Positions 54,072 through 62,250 of a stretch of 64,000 bases of DNA are shown piece after piece. The stretch spans positions 1 through 64,000 of the forward strand of contig NZ_PDWR01000020.1 of NCBI RefSeq assembly GCF_010211755.1. Direction: 5' to 3'. Each line of letters opens with the position of its first letter. The stretch's first letter is position 1. The position numbers were made by a program, and so were the translations under genes. The DNA is from Pseudoxanthomonas sangjuensis (lineage in GTDB: Bacteria > Pseudomonadota > Gammaproteobacteria > Xanthomonadales > Xanthomonadaceae). The notes under the pieces were generated by a model. That model had not been told where the DNA came from. It worked only from the letters and a program-made list of their open reading frames with translations, and searched no databases.

Positions 54072-54524
54072 ATGTCCCTGCTCCGACCGACCTTCCTCGT
54101 TTCGATGCTGCTGCTCGGCGGCTGCGCCAGCGCCAGCGGCAGCTGGGTGGAGATCGCGGGCCAGCGCTACCAGGTGGAAATCGCCGACGACGAGGCCGAG
54201 CGCGAGCGCGGGCTGATGTTCCGCGACCGCATGGAAGCCGACCACGGCATGCTGTTCATCCACGAGTACGAGGAGCCGCAGGCGTACTGGATGAAGAACA
54301 CGAAGATCCCGCTCGACATCCTGTACTTCGACAACGGCCGCAAGCTGGTCGCGCAGCAGCGCGACGTGCCGCCGTGCTCGGCCGGCAACGGCTGCCCGTC
54401 CTACCCCAGCAAGGTGCCGGCGCGCTACGTGCTGGAATTGAATGCCGGCGAGGCGACGAAGCTGAAGCTGGAGAACGGCGCGCAGCTGAAGTTCGGCAAG
54501 GGCATCCCCGCGCCGGCCAACTGA
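54072..54524 (+). CDS. DUF192 family lipoprotein
   Basis: 150 residues. Signal peptide with lipobox LLGGC (Cys18). DUF192 core: 'DDEAERERGLMFRDRMEADH', 'GMLFIHEYEEPQAYWMKNTK', 'IPLDILYFDNGRKLVAQQRD', 'KYVLELNAGEA'-type ending ('ARYVLELNAGEATKLKLENG'). These small extracytoplasmic proteins have no proven function. Two extra cysteines (PPCSAGNGCPS) may form a disulfide. Confidence 0.92.
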   Translation: MSLLRPTFLVSMLLLGGCASASGSWVEIAGQRYQVEIADDEAERERGLMFRDRMEADHGMLFIHEYEEPQAYWMKNTKIPLDILYFDNGRKLVAQQRDVPPCSAGNGCPSYPSKVPARYVLELNAGEATKLKLENGAQLKFGKGIPAPAN

Positions 54525-54610
54525 ACCGGGGCCCCGTCCGGACGGCGCAATGCCGCACATTTCCCGGCATAAGGCTTGATTGTCCGCGGGAATGGCCGCA
54601 CAGTGCGGGC

Positions 54611-55456
54611 ATGGGGGAACGACTGACATTGCCGGACTGGAATGCGCTGGCGGAGCTGCCCGACGAGAGCCTGCCGCTGCTGGGCACCGCGCTGCTGATC
54701 GCGCGCGACGAATACCCCGACCTCGACGCCGACCTGTACGACACCGTGGCGCAGACCCACGCCGAGCACCTGCGCCCGGAAATCGACGCGATCGACCCGT
54801 GGCCGCTGAAGATGGCGGCGATCAACCGCTACCTGTTCGACGAAGTCGGCTACACGGGCAACCACGACGAGTACTACGACCCGCGCAACAGCTACCTCAA
54901 CGAGGTGTTCGACCGCCGCCTCGGCAACCCGATCTCGCTGGCGATGGTGCAGATGGAAGTCGCGCGCCGGCTCGGCGTGCCGCTGGACGGCGTGTCGTTC
55001 CCCGGCCACTTCCTCGTGCGCCTGCCGGTCGACGACGGCCTGCTGGTGATGGACCCGTTCAACGGCGGACGCCCGCTCGGCGCCGACGAGCTGCGCGAGC
55101 GCGCCAAGCCGCACCTGGGCGGCGACATCCCCGACGACAACGCGCTGCTGCAGATCCTCGACCCGGCCAGCCACCGCTCGATCCTGATCCGCGTGCTGCG
55201 CAACCTGCACGGCGTCTACGCCGAGCGCGAGGAATGGGACCGCGCCGCGCGCAGCGCCGACCGCGTGCTGAAGCTGAGCCCCGACCAGCCCGAAGCGCTG
55301 CGCGACCGCGGCCTGGCCTACCTGCACATGGACTACGCCCGCGGCGCGCGCGACGACCTCGCCCGCTACCTGCACGCCGCGCCGCAGGCCGGCGATGCCG
55401 ATGCGATGCGCGAGAAGCTGGTGGACCTGAGCGCACGTCCGTCGCGGATGCATTGA
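54611..55456 (+). CDS. SirB1-family transglutaminase-like/TPR protein
   Basis: 281 residues. 'LGTALLIARDEYPDLDADLY' and 'INRYLFDEVGYTGNHDEYYD' followed by 'PRNSYLNEVFDRRLGNPISL' mark the SirB1 transglutaminase-like domain; 'VSFPGHFLVRLPV' carries the histidine. The C-terminal third is a TPR-like repeat ('LRDRGLAYLHMDYARGARDD'). The usual cysteine of the transglutaminase triad is replaced by asparagine (R-L-G-N-P-I), as is common in the family, so enzymatic activity is doubtful. Function unknown. Confidence 0.9.
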   Translation: MGERLTLPDWNALAELPDESLPLLGTALLIARDEYPDLDADLYDTVAQTHAEHLRPEIDAIDPWPLKMAAINRYLFDEVGYTGNHDEYYDPRNSYLNEVFDRRLGNPISLAMVQMEVARRLGVPLDGVSFPGHFLVRLPVDDGLLVMDPFNGGRPLGADELRERAKPHLGGDIPDDNALLQILDPASHRSILIRVLRNLHGVYAEREEWDRAARSADRVLKLSPDQPEALRDRGLAYLHMDYARGARDDLARYLHAAPQAGDADAMREKLVDLSARPSRMH

Positions 55457-55484
55457 TCGCGCGGGCGCACGACGCGCCGCGCCC

Positions 55485-56777
55485 CTACGGCGGCGGGATA
55501 TCCGCCGCGATCATCTCCAGCGTCTTCGTCAGCGCGCCGCGCCCGCGTTCGACCAGCTCGCGGCCGGCCGCTGCCATCGCCTGGCGCTCCGCTTCGTCGT
55601 CGAACAACGCCTCGACCAGCGCGCCGACTTCTTCCGCGTCCCTGCCGATTTCCAGCGCACCGGCCTCCTTCAGCCGTTTCGAGATCTCGGCGAAGTTGTG
55701 CAGGTGCGGGCCGGTAACCATCGGCGTGCCGACCGCGGCCGGTTCCAGCAGGTTGTGCCCGCCGACCGGCTGCAGGCTGCCGCCGACGAAGGCGACGTCG
55801 GCGCAGGCGTAGAACGCCATCAGTTCGCCCAGCGTATCGACGACGAACGCGCCGTCGTCCGCGCCCGGCCATCCGTCCCGGCGGCGGGTGGCGACCTTCC
55901 AGCCCGCTTCGCGCGCCTGCTCGACCGCGCGCGGGAAGCGCTCGGGATGGCGCGGCGCCCACAGCAGCAGCATGTCCGGCCAGCGCCGGCGCAGTCGCGC
56001 GTGGGTCGCCAGCACCGCCGCTTCCTCGCCCTCGTGGGTGCTCGCGGCGATCCACACCGGGCGCTGCCGCGCGCGCGCGCGGAACCCGGCGACGAAGGCA
56101 TCCAGTCCCGCCGGCGCGGCGATGTCGAACTTCAGGTTGCCGGTATCGACCACGTTCCCGCGCGGCGCGCCGAGCGCGACGAAGCGCTTGCCGTCGGCCT
56201 GCGATTGCGCGCCGATGCGGCGCAGCGTGCACACCACCCGCGCGATCAGCGGCGCCAGCACGCGGTAGCCGCGCAGCGAGCGCGCCGACAGCCGCGCGTT
56301 GAGGATATAGGCGGGTATGCCGCGGTCCCGGCAGCCGAACAGCAGGTTCGGCCACAGCTCGGTTTCCATCACCAGCGCTTGCTTCGGGCGGAAATGCCCG
56401 AGGAAACGCGACACCGCGCCGGGCAGGTCGTAGGGCACATAGACATGCTGCACCGTGTCGCCCCACAGCGCGCGCACGCGCTCGGAGCCGGTCGGGGTGA
56501 TCGTGGTGACGAGCAGGCGCAGGCCGGGGCGTTGCTGGCGCAGCGCGTTGACCACCGGCACGGCGGCGTTGACCTCGCCCACCGACACCGCATGCAGCCA
56601 GATGTCGACCGGGCCGGCCGGTTCGTCGTACGAGGCGTAGCGCTCGTTCCAGCGCTGGAAATAATCGCGGAAGCGGAAACCGCGCCAGATCAGGTGGTAG
56701 ACGGTGACCGGGGTCAAAACGTAGAGCACGGCCGAGTACAGGCCGCGCAGGAGTCTTTCGGTCACGTCCTTTTGCAT
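55485..56777 (-). CDS. waaA: 3-deoxy-D-manno-octulosonic acid transferase
   Basis: 430 residues from MQKDVTERLLRGLYSAVLYV, with an N-terminal membrane-anchor helix. GT30 landmarks: 'DIWLHAVSVGEVNAAVPVVN' (catalytic glutamate), 'PKQALVMETELWPNLLFGCR', 'ASTHEGEEAAVLATH' and 'FVGGSLQPVGGHNLLEPAAV'. It adds Kdo to lipid IVA on the inner membrane's cytosolic face, the step before late acylation. Divergent from the first acyltransferase gene by 39 bases, so the two may share regulation. Confidence 0.96.
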   Translation of the reverse strand: MQKDVTERLLRGLYSAVLYVLTPVTVYHLIWRGFRFRDYFQRWNERYASYDEPAGPVDIWLHAVSVGEVNAAVPVVNALRQQRPGLRLLVTTITPTGSERVRALWGDTVQHVYVPYDLPGAVSRFLGHFRPKQALVMETELWPNLLFGCRDRGIPAYILNARLSARSLRGYRVLAPLIARVVCTLRRIGAQSQADGKRFVALGAPRGNVVDTGNLKFDIAAPAGLDAFVAGFRARARQRPVWIAASTHEGEEAAVLATHARLRRRWPDMLLLWAPRHPERFPRAVEQAREAGWKVATRRRDGWPGADDGAFVVDTLGELMAFYACADVAFVGGSLQPVGGHNLLEPAAVGTPMVTGPHLHNFAEISKRLKEAGALEIGRDAEEVGALVEALFDDEAERQAMAAAGRELVERGRGALTKTLEMIAADIPPP

Positions 56778-56816
56778 CCCCGATAGGATACCCGCCCCGC
56801 CCGCTACAATGGCGGA

Positions 56817-57770
56817 ATGGCCGCCGCCGAGACCGAGACCACCGCTGCCCCGAAGCCGCCGCAGCGCGAACCGCCGCCGCTGGCGCCGCGCGAATGGCCG
56901 ACCTGGCTGGGCATCGGTTTCGCCGCCGCCGCCGCGCGGCTGCCGTGGCGGCTGCAGCGCTGGATCGGCCGCGTGCTGCTCGGGCCGCTCCTGCGGGTGG
57001 CGCTGGGCGCGCGGCGCAAGGTCGCCGAACGCAACCTCGAACTGTGCTTCCCGGAACTGGATGCGGCGGCGCGCGACGCGCTGCTGAAACGCAACTTCGC
57101 CGAGCTCGGCATCGGCCTGTTCGAATTCGCCCGTGCGTGGTGGGGCGGCGTCGGTCCGATGCGCCGCGGCCTGCGCGTCGAAGGACTGGAGCACCTGGCC
57201 GCCGCGCGCGAAGGCGGGCGCGGGGTGATCGTGGTTTCCGGCCATTTCGTGACGCTGGAACTGTGCGCGCGGCTGATGTGCGACCACGCGCCGCTGGCCG
57301 GCATGTACCGGCCGCACGCGACCGGGGCGATGGAATGGGCGGTCAAGCGCGGACGCTTGCGCTACGCCACGGCGATGTTCGCCCGCGACGAACTGCGCCC
57401 GGCGCTGAAGCATCTCAAGCAGGGCGGCCTGCTGTGGTTCGCGCCGGACCAGGACACGCGTCGCGGCGACAGCGTGTTCGTGCCGTTCTTCGGCCGTCCC
57501 GCCTACAGTCTGACCTCGACCCACCAGCTGGCGCGGCTGTCGGGCGCGGCGGTGGGCGCGTTCTCGCACGTGCGCCGCGACGAGGGCGGCTACACGCTGA
57601 AGCTGTCGCCGGCATTCGAAGGCTTCCCGTCGAAGGGCGCCACCGCCGACACCGCGCAGGTGATGGCGGCGATCGAGGGCATGGTGCGCGAAGCGCCGGC
57701 ACAGTACCTGTGGATCCACAAGCGCTTCAAGCGGCAGCCGGACGGGCAGCAAGGCGATGTCTACCGCTAA
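56817..57770 (+). CDS. Lipid A late acyltransferase, LpxL/LpxM family (copy 1)
   Basis: 317 residues. The N-terminal 30 residues are Pro/Ala rich. Acyltransferase HX4E motif is in VVSGHFVTLELC; 'KVAERNLELCFPELDAAARD' and 'QGGLLWFAPDQDTRRGDSVF' with 'VPFFGRPAYSLTST' are family signatures. It transfers an acyl chain from acyl-ACP to Kdo2-lipid A. Laurate versus myristate preference, and so LpxL versus LpxM, cannot be decided by eye. A paralogue lies at 58528 and a RAYT/REP unit sits between them. Confidence 0.92.
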   Translation: MAAAETETTAAPKPPQREPPPLAPREWPTWLGIGFAAAAARLPWRLQRWIGRVLLGPLLRVALGARRKVAERNLELCFPELDAAARDALLKRNFAELGIGLFEFARAWWGGVGPMRRGLRVEGLEHLAAAREGGRGVIVVSGHFVTLELCARLMCDHAPLAGMYRPHATGAMEWAVKRGRLRYATAMFARDELRPALKHLKQGGLLWFAPDQDTRRGDSVFVPFFGRPAYSLTSTHQLARLSGAAVGAFSHVRRDEGGYTLKLSPAFEGFPSKGATADTAQVMAAIEGMVREAPAQYLWIHKRFKRQPDGQQGDVYR

Positions 57771-57797
57771 GCAGGAGGGCCCGGTTTCCCGGTTTCC

Positions 57798-57900
57798 GTA
57801 GAGCGTAGCTTGCTGCGCTCGTTCTTCGCTTTCGCAGGGCAGAGCCAGCCTCGATGCTTTCAATCGTCCCGTCCCCGGGCAACAGCAAGCTGTGCTCTAC
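57798..57900. repeat. REP pair on the left side of the RAYT gene (GTAG-headed)
   Basis: GTAGAGCGTAGCTTGCTGCG (from 57798) and the inverted copy CAGCAAGCTGTGCTCTAC (57883-57900) carry the tetranucleotide GTAG at their outer ends. The inverted copy lies inside the last codons of the transposase gene. Confidence 0.85.
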
Positions 57901-58372
57901 GGGTTTGGGCATCCGGATTCAGATTGGGGATCCAGCGACACCCCCAATGCGGGTATTGGTGCGGATTCCCGACCAGGCCCCTGCGTACCGGGTTATCGAT
58001 GATGTATTGCTCTTGTGCGAGGAGATCGTCCTCGTCGCGCAGCATGTGGTCGTAGAATCCCGCCTGCCAGACAGCGCCCTCGGTGGTTCGGATCGAGTTG
58101 ACCGCGCGGGCGCTGCGAGATTTGAAACGTTGCAAACAGGCGGAAAGGCCATCCGAGCGCAATTCAAACAGCCAATGCACGTGATCCGGCATTGCCACCC
58201 AGGCATGGGTCCGCGTAATGCCTTCTGCATCGCAAAGTTGCAGTTGCTCCCGGACGATACTGGCCAGAGTTGTGGAGCCGAACAATGGCCGCCGCAGGCG
58301 GGTGACGATGGTGACGGCGTATACCGCTTGTCTCTCGGAGTTGCGGCCGCGTGTGAGCCTGGGGCTGGACAT
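57860..58372 (-). CDS. REP-associated tyrosine transposase (RAYT)
   Basis: 170 residues from MSSPRLTRGRNSERQAVYAV; a start 12 residues earlier at 58408 is possible. Y1 HUH family: the histidine pair is in AMPDHVHWLFEL, followed by 'SACLQRFKSRSARAVN', and the catalytic tyrosine region is 'VWQAGFYDHMLRDEDDLLAQ' ahead of 'EQYIIDNPVRRGLVGNPHQY'. RAYTs are domesticated IS200/IS605 relatives that nick REP DNA at GTAG. REP pairs sit on both sides, and the C-terminal codons overlap one REP. Length and motifs look complete, so it may be active. Confidence 0.92.
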   Translation of the reverse strand: MSSPRLTRGRNSERQAVYAVTIVTRLRRPLFGSTTLASIVREQLQLCDAEGITRTHAWVAMPDHVHWLFELRSDGLSACLQRFKSRSARAVNSIRTTEGAVWQAGFYDHMLRDEDDLLAQEQYIIDNPVRRGLVGNPHQYPHWGCRWIPNLNPDAQTRRAQLAVARGRDD

Positions 58373-58445
58373 GCGGCGATGGTAACGATGCACAATCGCG
58401 AACAACATCGGAAAACTCCGAAGTTCGCTTAGGCGCCTTGCGCCC

Positions 58446-58531
58446 GTAGAGCGCAGCTTGCTGCGCCGCTCCTGCTCTGGTCCGCGCCTGGTGTCCAGGG
58501 CAAGAACCGAGCGCAGCAAGCTACGCTCTAC
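58446..58531. repeat. REP pair on the right side of the RAYT gene (GTAG-headed)
   Basis: GTAGAGCGCAGCTTGCTGCG (from 58446) and inverted GAGCGCAGCAAGCTACGCTC (from 58509, ending CTAC at 58531) form the second pair. The inverted copy overlaps the last codon and stop of the second acyltransferase gene (58528-58531). Confidence 0.85.
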
Positions 58532-59451
58532 GGGCCGTCGGACCGCCGGGCTTTCCGGTAAACATCCGCCTCGCCCGGCGGCCGCGTCTTGAACCTGCGG
58601 TGCACCCACAGGTATTGCTCGGGGTGCTCGCGCACGACCTTTTCCAGTTCGGCCATGTAGCGCGCCGCATCGGCGGCCGGATCGCCGGACGGCCAGTTCG
58701 GCCAGGTCGGCTCGACGCGCAGCTTGTAGCGCCCCTCCGCGTCGCGATGGAACCAGAACGGCAGCACCACCGCGTTGCCGCGCTTGGCCAGGTCCGGCGT
58801 CGCGGTCAGCGTCGACGCCGGCACGCCGAAGAACGGCACGAAGGCGTTCTGGTAGTTGAAGTTCTGGTCGGCCGAATAGGCGACGATGCCGCCCTGCGAC
58901 AGCGCGCGCAGCAGGCCGCGCACGTCCTTCTTGCCGATGGTGCCGGCGAACACGCGGCGACGCGCGCCGTCCATCATCCGCTCCAGGCACGGATGGTTGT
59001 TGTGGCGGACCAGCACGTGGACGCGCTGGCCGGCCGCGTCGCCGAGCAGGCGCGCGCACAACTCGGCGTGCGGGAAATGCCCGCCGAACAGCAGCACGCC
59101 GCGGCCGGTCGCGAGCGCCGCCTGCAGGTGTTCCAGGCCCTCGACGTCGGCGATGCCGCGCAACACTTCGGCTGGCGCGTACCAGCCGCGGATCAGTTCC
59201 AGCGCGCCGGTGACGGTGTTGCGGATGTTGTCCTTCAGCAACCGATCGCGCGCGGCTTCGTCCAGCCGCGGGAAGCACAGGTCGATGTTGGCCTTCGCGT
59301 AATGCCGGCGCTTGCCCAGCAGCGGCCATGACAGCCATGCGAGCGCGGCGCCGAGCGCAAGCAACGCGCGTTGCGGCAGCCGCGCGACGCAACCGGCGAG
59401 GAAATCCGCCGGCCCGATGAACCAGCAGCCCTGCGCTCCGCGCTCAGCCAT
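58528..59451 (-). CDS. Lipid A late acyltransferase, LpxL/LpxM family (copy 2)
   Basis: 307 residues. HX4E motif in LFGGHFPHAELC; also 'YAKANIDLCFPRLDEAARDR', 'GGIVAYSADQNFNYQNAFVP' with 'FFGVPASTLTATPDLAKRGN' and 'LWVHRRFKTRPPGEADVYR'. Paralogue of the gene at 56817 but clearly diverged. It closes a coupled minus-strand group: its start overlaps the ligase-like gene by eight bases. Because it is coupled to polymer-handling genes, it may modify a different lipid carrier or be the second lipid A acylation step. Confidence 0.92.
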   Translation of the reverse strand: MAERGAQGCWFIGPADFLAGCVARLPQRALLALGAALAWLSWPLLGKRRHYAKANIDLCFPRLDEAARDRLLKDNIRNTVTGALELIRGWYAPAEVLRGIADVEGLEHLQAALATGRGVLLFGGHFPHAELCARLLGDAAGQRVHVLVRHNNHPCLERMMDGARRRVFAGTIGKKDVRGLLRALSQGGIVAYSADQNFNYQNAFVPFFGVPASTLTATPDLAKRGNAVVLPFWFHRDAEGRYKLRVEPTWPNWPSGDPAADAARYMAELEKVVREHPEQYLWVHRRFKTRPPGEADVYRKARRSDGP

Positions 59452-60772
59452 CGTCGCGCGCGAGCAGGCTGCCCGAATACAGCGCTGCCAGCAGCAGGGT
59501 CAGCCCGCCCCAGAAGGTGGAATAGAACGCCAGATGCGTGTTCAGCGGGAACACGGTCGCCGCCAGCGCCAGCATCGCCGGCCGCGCGTTCTCCTTCGCC
59601 CGCGGCGACGAATAACGCCATGCGCGCCACGCCAGCGCCGCGCCGGCCAGCCACAGCAGCAGGCCGATCGCGCCGGTTTCGCTGAGTATCTCCAGCACGA
59701 TCTGGTGGGCATGGTGCGCCGGGCCCTCGCCCCACGCCGGCATGACGTCGGGCGCGGGGTTGCAGGCCGGGTAGGCATCGCGGAAGTTGCGCGCACCGAC
59801 GCCGTTGAACGGATGCTCGCGCACCATGCACACGGCCGCGCCCCAGATCTGCGCGCGCCCGGACAAGGCGATGTCGACGCTGTCCTCGCTGTTCGCCAGC
59901 ACCGCACCGGTGCGCTGGATGCGCAGGTGGAACTGCGGCGAAACGAAGTTCAACACCACCAGCGCCAGCGCGCCGGCGGCGAACACCGCCAGCAACCGCT
60001 TCCAGCCGAGCAGGCGCCAGCCGGAGAACAGCAGCACCAGGGCGAAGGTCAGCCACGCCGCGCGCGCGCCGGCCAGCAGCACGACGGTGCCGACCGCCAC
60101 CGCCGCGACCAGCCAGCCGGCGATGCCGAAGCGCTTGCCCGACGCGAACAGCACGAAGGGCGACAGGCTGGCCATGATCACGCCCAGCTTGAGGTTGCAC
60201 GGGCCAAGCACGCCGCTGAGACGGTCGAGCAGCGCGATCTCCTGCGCGCTGCACATGCCGTGGCCGCTGATCAACTGCTTGACCTGGTCGATGCCCCAGA
60301 ACAGCGGACTGGTGCCGAACGCGGCCTGCAGCAACGCGTCGATGGTCCACACCGCGGCGATCACGGCGATGCCGGTGAAGGTGGCGTGACGGCCGCGCGC
60401 GTTGGCCACCGCGGCGGCGACCAGCCACAGGAACGGCAGGTAGCGCAGGTCGACCAGCGATTCCTTGAACGCGCGGCCGTGGTCGACCGCATCGATCGAC
60501 GAGACCAGTTCCGGCAGCCAGTACACGGCGAACAGCACGCTGGTCAGCGCCCAGGCCGGACCGCTGAGCAATTGCGTGCCGCCGCGGAAGCGCGCCAGCA
60601 GCAGGCGCACGATCGCGGCCAGCGCGCCCAGCACCATCACCGCCTCGGCATAGCCGGGCGCGGGCCACAGCGCGACGAAGCACAGCACCCAGGTCGGCGC
60701 CCAGCGCCAGCCGACGGGGACAGTGGCGGAAAGCGGCTCGCGGCCGGGTTCAGCGGACGGCGGATTCGACAT
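59444..60772 (-). CDS. O-antigen ligase/polymerase-like membrane protein (Wzy_C family)
   Basis: 442 residues with about ten or more hydrophobic helices ('WVLCFVALWPAPGYAEAVMV', 'LPFLWLVAAAVANARG', 'VVLLAGARAAWLTFALVLLF', 'LLAVFAAGALALVVLNF'), and a periplasmic loop 'EHPFNGVGARNFRDAYPAC' followed by 'HHAHQIVLEILSETGAIGLL', typical of the Wzy_C (WaaL/RfaL) superfamily. It likely joins a polysaccharide to lipid A-core or another acceptor. Its start overlaps the glycosyltransferase by 23 bases and its end overlaps acyltransferase copy 2 by eight. Confidence 0.88.
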   Translation of the reverse strand: MSNPPSAEPGREPLSATVPVGWRWAPTWVLCFVALWPAPGYAEAVMVLGALAAIVRLLLARFRGGTQLLSGPAWALTSVLFAVYWLPELVSSIDAVDHGRAFKESLVDLRYLPFLWLVAAAVANARGRHATFTGIAVIAAVWTIDALLQAAFGTSPLFWGIDQVKQLISGHGMCSAQEIALLDRLSGVLGPCNLKLGVIMASLSPFVLFASGKRFGIAGWLVAAVAVGTVVLLAGARAAWLTFALVLLFSGWRLLGWKRLLAVFAAGALALVVLNFVSPQFHLRIQRTGAVLANSEDSVDIALSGRAQIWGAAVCMVREHPFNGVGARNFRDAYPACNPAPDVMPAWGEGPAHHAHQIVLEILSETGAIGLLLWLAGAALAWRAWRYSSPRAKENARPAMLALAATVFPLNTHLAFYSTFWGGLTLLLAALYSGSLLARDDG

Positions 60773-61883
60773 CGTGTTCAACAACTTCCTGGTAAAGGGC
60801 CAGCGTGGCGTCCTGCATCGCCCGCAAAGTGTAGGGCATGGTAGCCAATGGCGGCGGCGGATGTGCCAGCAGCGATTGTGCGCCCGCCAACAGTTTTTCC
60901 TCGTCGAAGGGTTCGACTGCGCCACATGGCTGCAGTTCGGCAAGCAGTTCACCGACGCCACCGTGCGCCCAGCCCAATACGGGGCGGCCGACCGACAGCG
61001 CCTCGACCACGGTGCGGCCGAACGACTCGGGCTTGCGCGACAGCTGCAGGACGAGGTCGCTGGCGGCGTAGGCTTCGGCGATGCGCGAGGTCGGCGCGGT
61101 GAAGGCGACCGCGGCGGACACGCCGAGCTTCGCCGCCTCGGCTTCCATTTCGGCGATGTAGTCCTCGCGCCCGCGTTCGCGCGCGCCGGGCAGCCACAAC
61201 CGTGCGTCGCCACCGGCGCGGCGCAGGCCGGCCAGCAGGCGCAGCGCATCGGCGTGGCCCTTCAGCCGCGTGCCGCGCCCAGGCAGCAACAGCAGCGGGC
61301 CGTCGCCGCCGAGCGCCGGATGTTCGCCGGCAATGCGCCGCCGCGCTGCGACGTCGGGCAGCGGCGCGCGCGGGAACTGCGCGGTGTCGATGCCGCGCGG
61401 GATCACCCGCAGCTTCGCCGGATCGGTGCGCGGATAGTGCTGCAGCAGGTAGTCGCGCACCGTGTTCGACACGCAGATCACCCGCTCGCCGCGCGCCATG
61501 ATCCCGCTGTACCGGCCGGGCGAGTTCAGCCCGTGCATCGTGGTGACGAAGCGAGGCTTCGACCCCTGCATCCCCTTCAACGCGCGCCAGCCCAGCCACG
61601 CCGGCAAGCGCGAACGCGCATGCACGATGTCGGCATCGGTTTCGGCGAACAGTCGGCGCAACACCGGTACGTGGCGCAAGGTCAGCAAGGACTTGCGGCC
61701 GATGTCGAGGGCGACGTGTTCGGCGCCAATCCTTTCCAGCGCGGGCAGCAGCCGTCCGCCGGCCGAGACCACGATGGCGCGATGGCCGGCGCGGACCAGG
61801 GCCGCGGCGATCTCCAGGGTCGAGCGTTCGACCCCGCCGGACTCCAGCGCCGGCAGCAGCTGCACCACGGTCAGGCGGCGCAT
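60750..61883 (-). CDS. GT4-family glycosyltransferase
   Basis: 377 residues. GT-B fold with N-terminal 'LLPALESGGVERSTLEIAAA' and 'ADIVHARSRLPAWLGWRALK', then 'ICVSNTVRDYLLQHYPRTDP', 'RVIPRGIDTAQFPRAPLPD', 'LLLLPGRGTRLKGHADALRL', and the EX7E motif ESFGRTVVE. It transfers a sugar from a nucleotide donor to LPS core or another polysaccharide. First gene of the coupled glycosyltransferase-ligase-acyltransferase group; sugar and acceptor unknown. Confidence 0.93.
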   Translation of the reverse strand: MRRLTVVQLLPALESGGVERSTLEIAAALVRAGHRAIVVSAGGRLLPALERIGAEHVALDIGRKSLLTLRHVPVLRRLFAETDADIVHARSRLPAWLGWRALKGMQGSKPRFVTTMHGLNSPGRYSGIMARGERVICVSNTVRDYLLQHYPRTDPAKLRVIPRGIDTAQFPRAPLPDVAARRRIAGEHPALGGDGPLLLLPGRGTRLKGHADALRLLAGLRRAGGDARLWLPGARERGREDYIAEMEAEAAKLGVSAAVAFTAPTSRIAEAYAASDLVLQLSRKPESFGRTVVEALSVGRPVLGWAHGGVGELLAELQPCGAVEPFDEEKLLAGAQSLLAHPPPPLATMPYTLRAMQDATLALYQEVVEHDVESAVR

Positions 61884-61908
61884 CGTCGCCCGCTCCGTGC
61901 GCGCGGAC

Positions 61909-62106
61909 TCAGTCCACCAGCACGAAATGCGAGCCGCAGTACGGGCAGCTGGTCTCGCCGCCGGGCTCGTTCTCGATCGGCAGGTACACGCGCGGATGCG
62001 AGTTCCACAGCGCCATCGACGGCAGCGGGCAGCTCAACGGCAGGTCGCTGCGGTGCACGGTATAGCGCTTCTCGGCGTTGGCGGGCGCAGTGGCGGTCTG
62101 GCTCAT
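61909..62106 (-). CDS. Zinc-finger (zf-CHCC type) small protein
   Basis: 65 residues. The ligands are Cys in 'LPLSCPLPSMALWNSHPRVY' (with His in NSHPR) and the pair 'CPYCGSHF'. This C-H-C-C arrangement matches the small bacterial zinc-finger domain proteins related to mitochondrial NDUFS6; no clear role is known in bacteria. Monocistronic or the end of the glycosyltransferase group's upstream region; it is 25 bases upstream of that gene on the same strand. Confidence 0.88.
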   Translation of the reverse strand: MSQTATAPANAEKRYTVHRSDLPLSCPLPSMALWNSHPRVYLPIENEPGGETSCPYCGSHFVLVD

Positions 62107-62174
62107 GGCGGGGGCGTTCGGCAGCTGAAAACGAGGCTGCCAGTCTAGCAGCCGGGCCCTCCCGGCAAAAGAAA

Positions 62175-62199
62175 ACGCCGGCCCCGCGGGGACCGGCGT
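62175..62199 (-). terminator. Rho-independent terminator after yceI
   Basis: ACGCCGG (62175-62181) and CCGGCGT (62193-62199), with extra CCCC/GGGG pairing inside, form a strong stem. Minus strand reads into TTTTCTTTTG. It lies 51 bases after the yceI stop. Confidence 0.85.
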
Positions 62200-62250
62200 G
62201 GTGCTATCGGCGGTTGCGTCGTGGCGGTTCCCCGCCGCCCGCCGGGCGCG

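Noticed and set aside
58373-59392. Fusion-like open frame joining the RAYT with upstream sequence
   Set aside because: It is chance read-through over REP DNA and the acyltransferase gene in another frame; the transposase motifs start after 58408.
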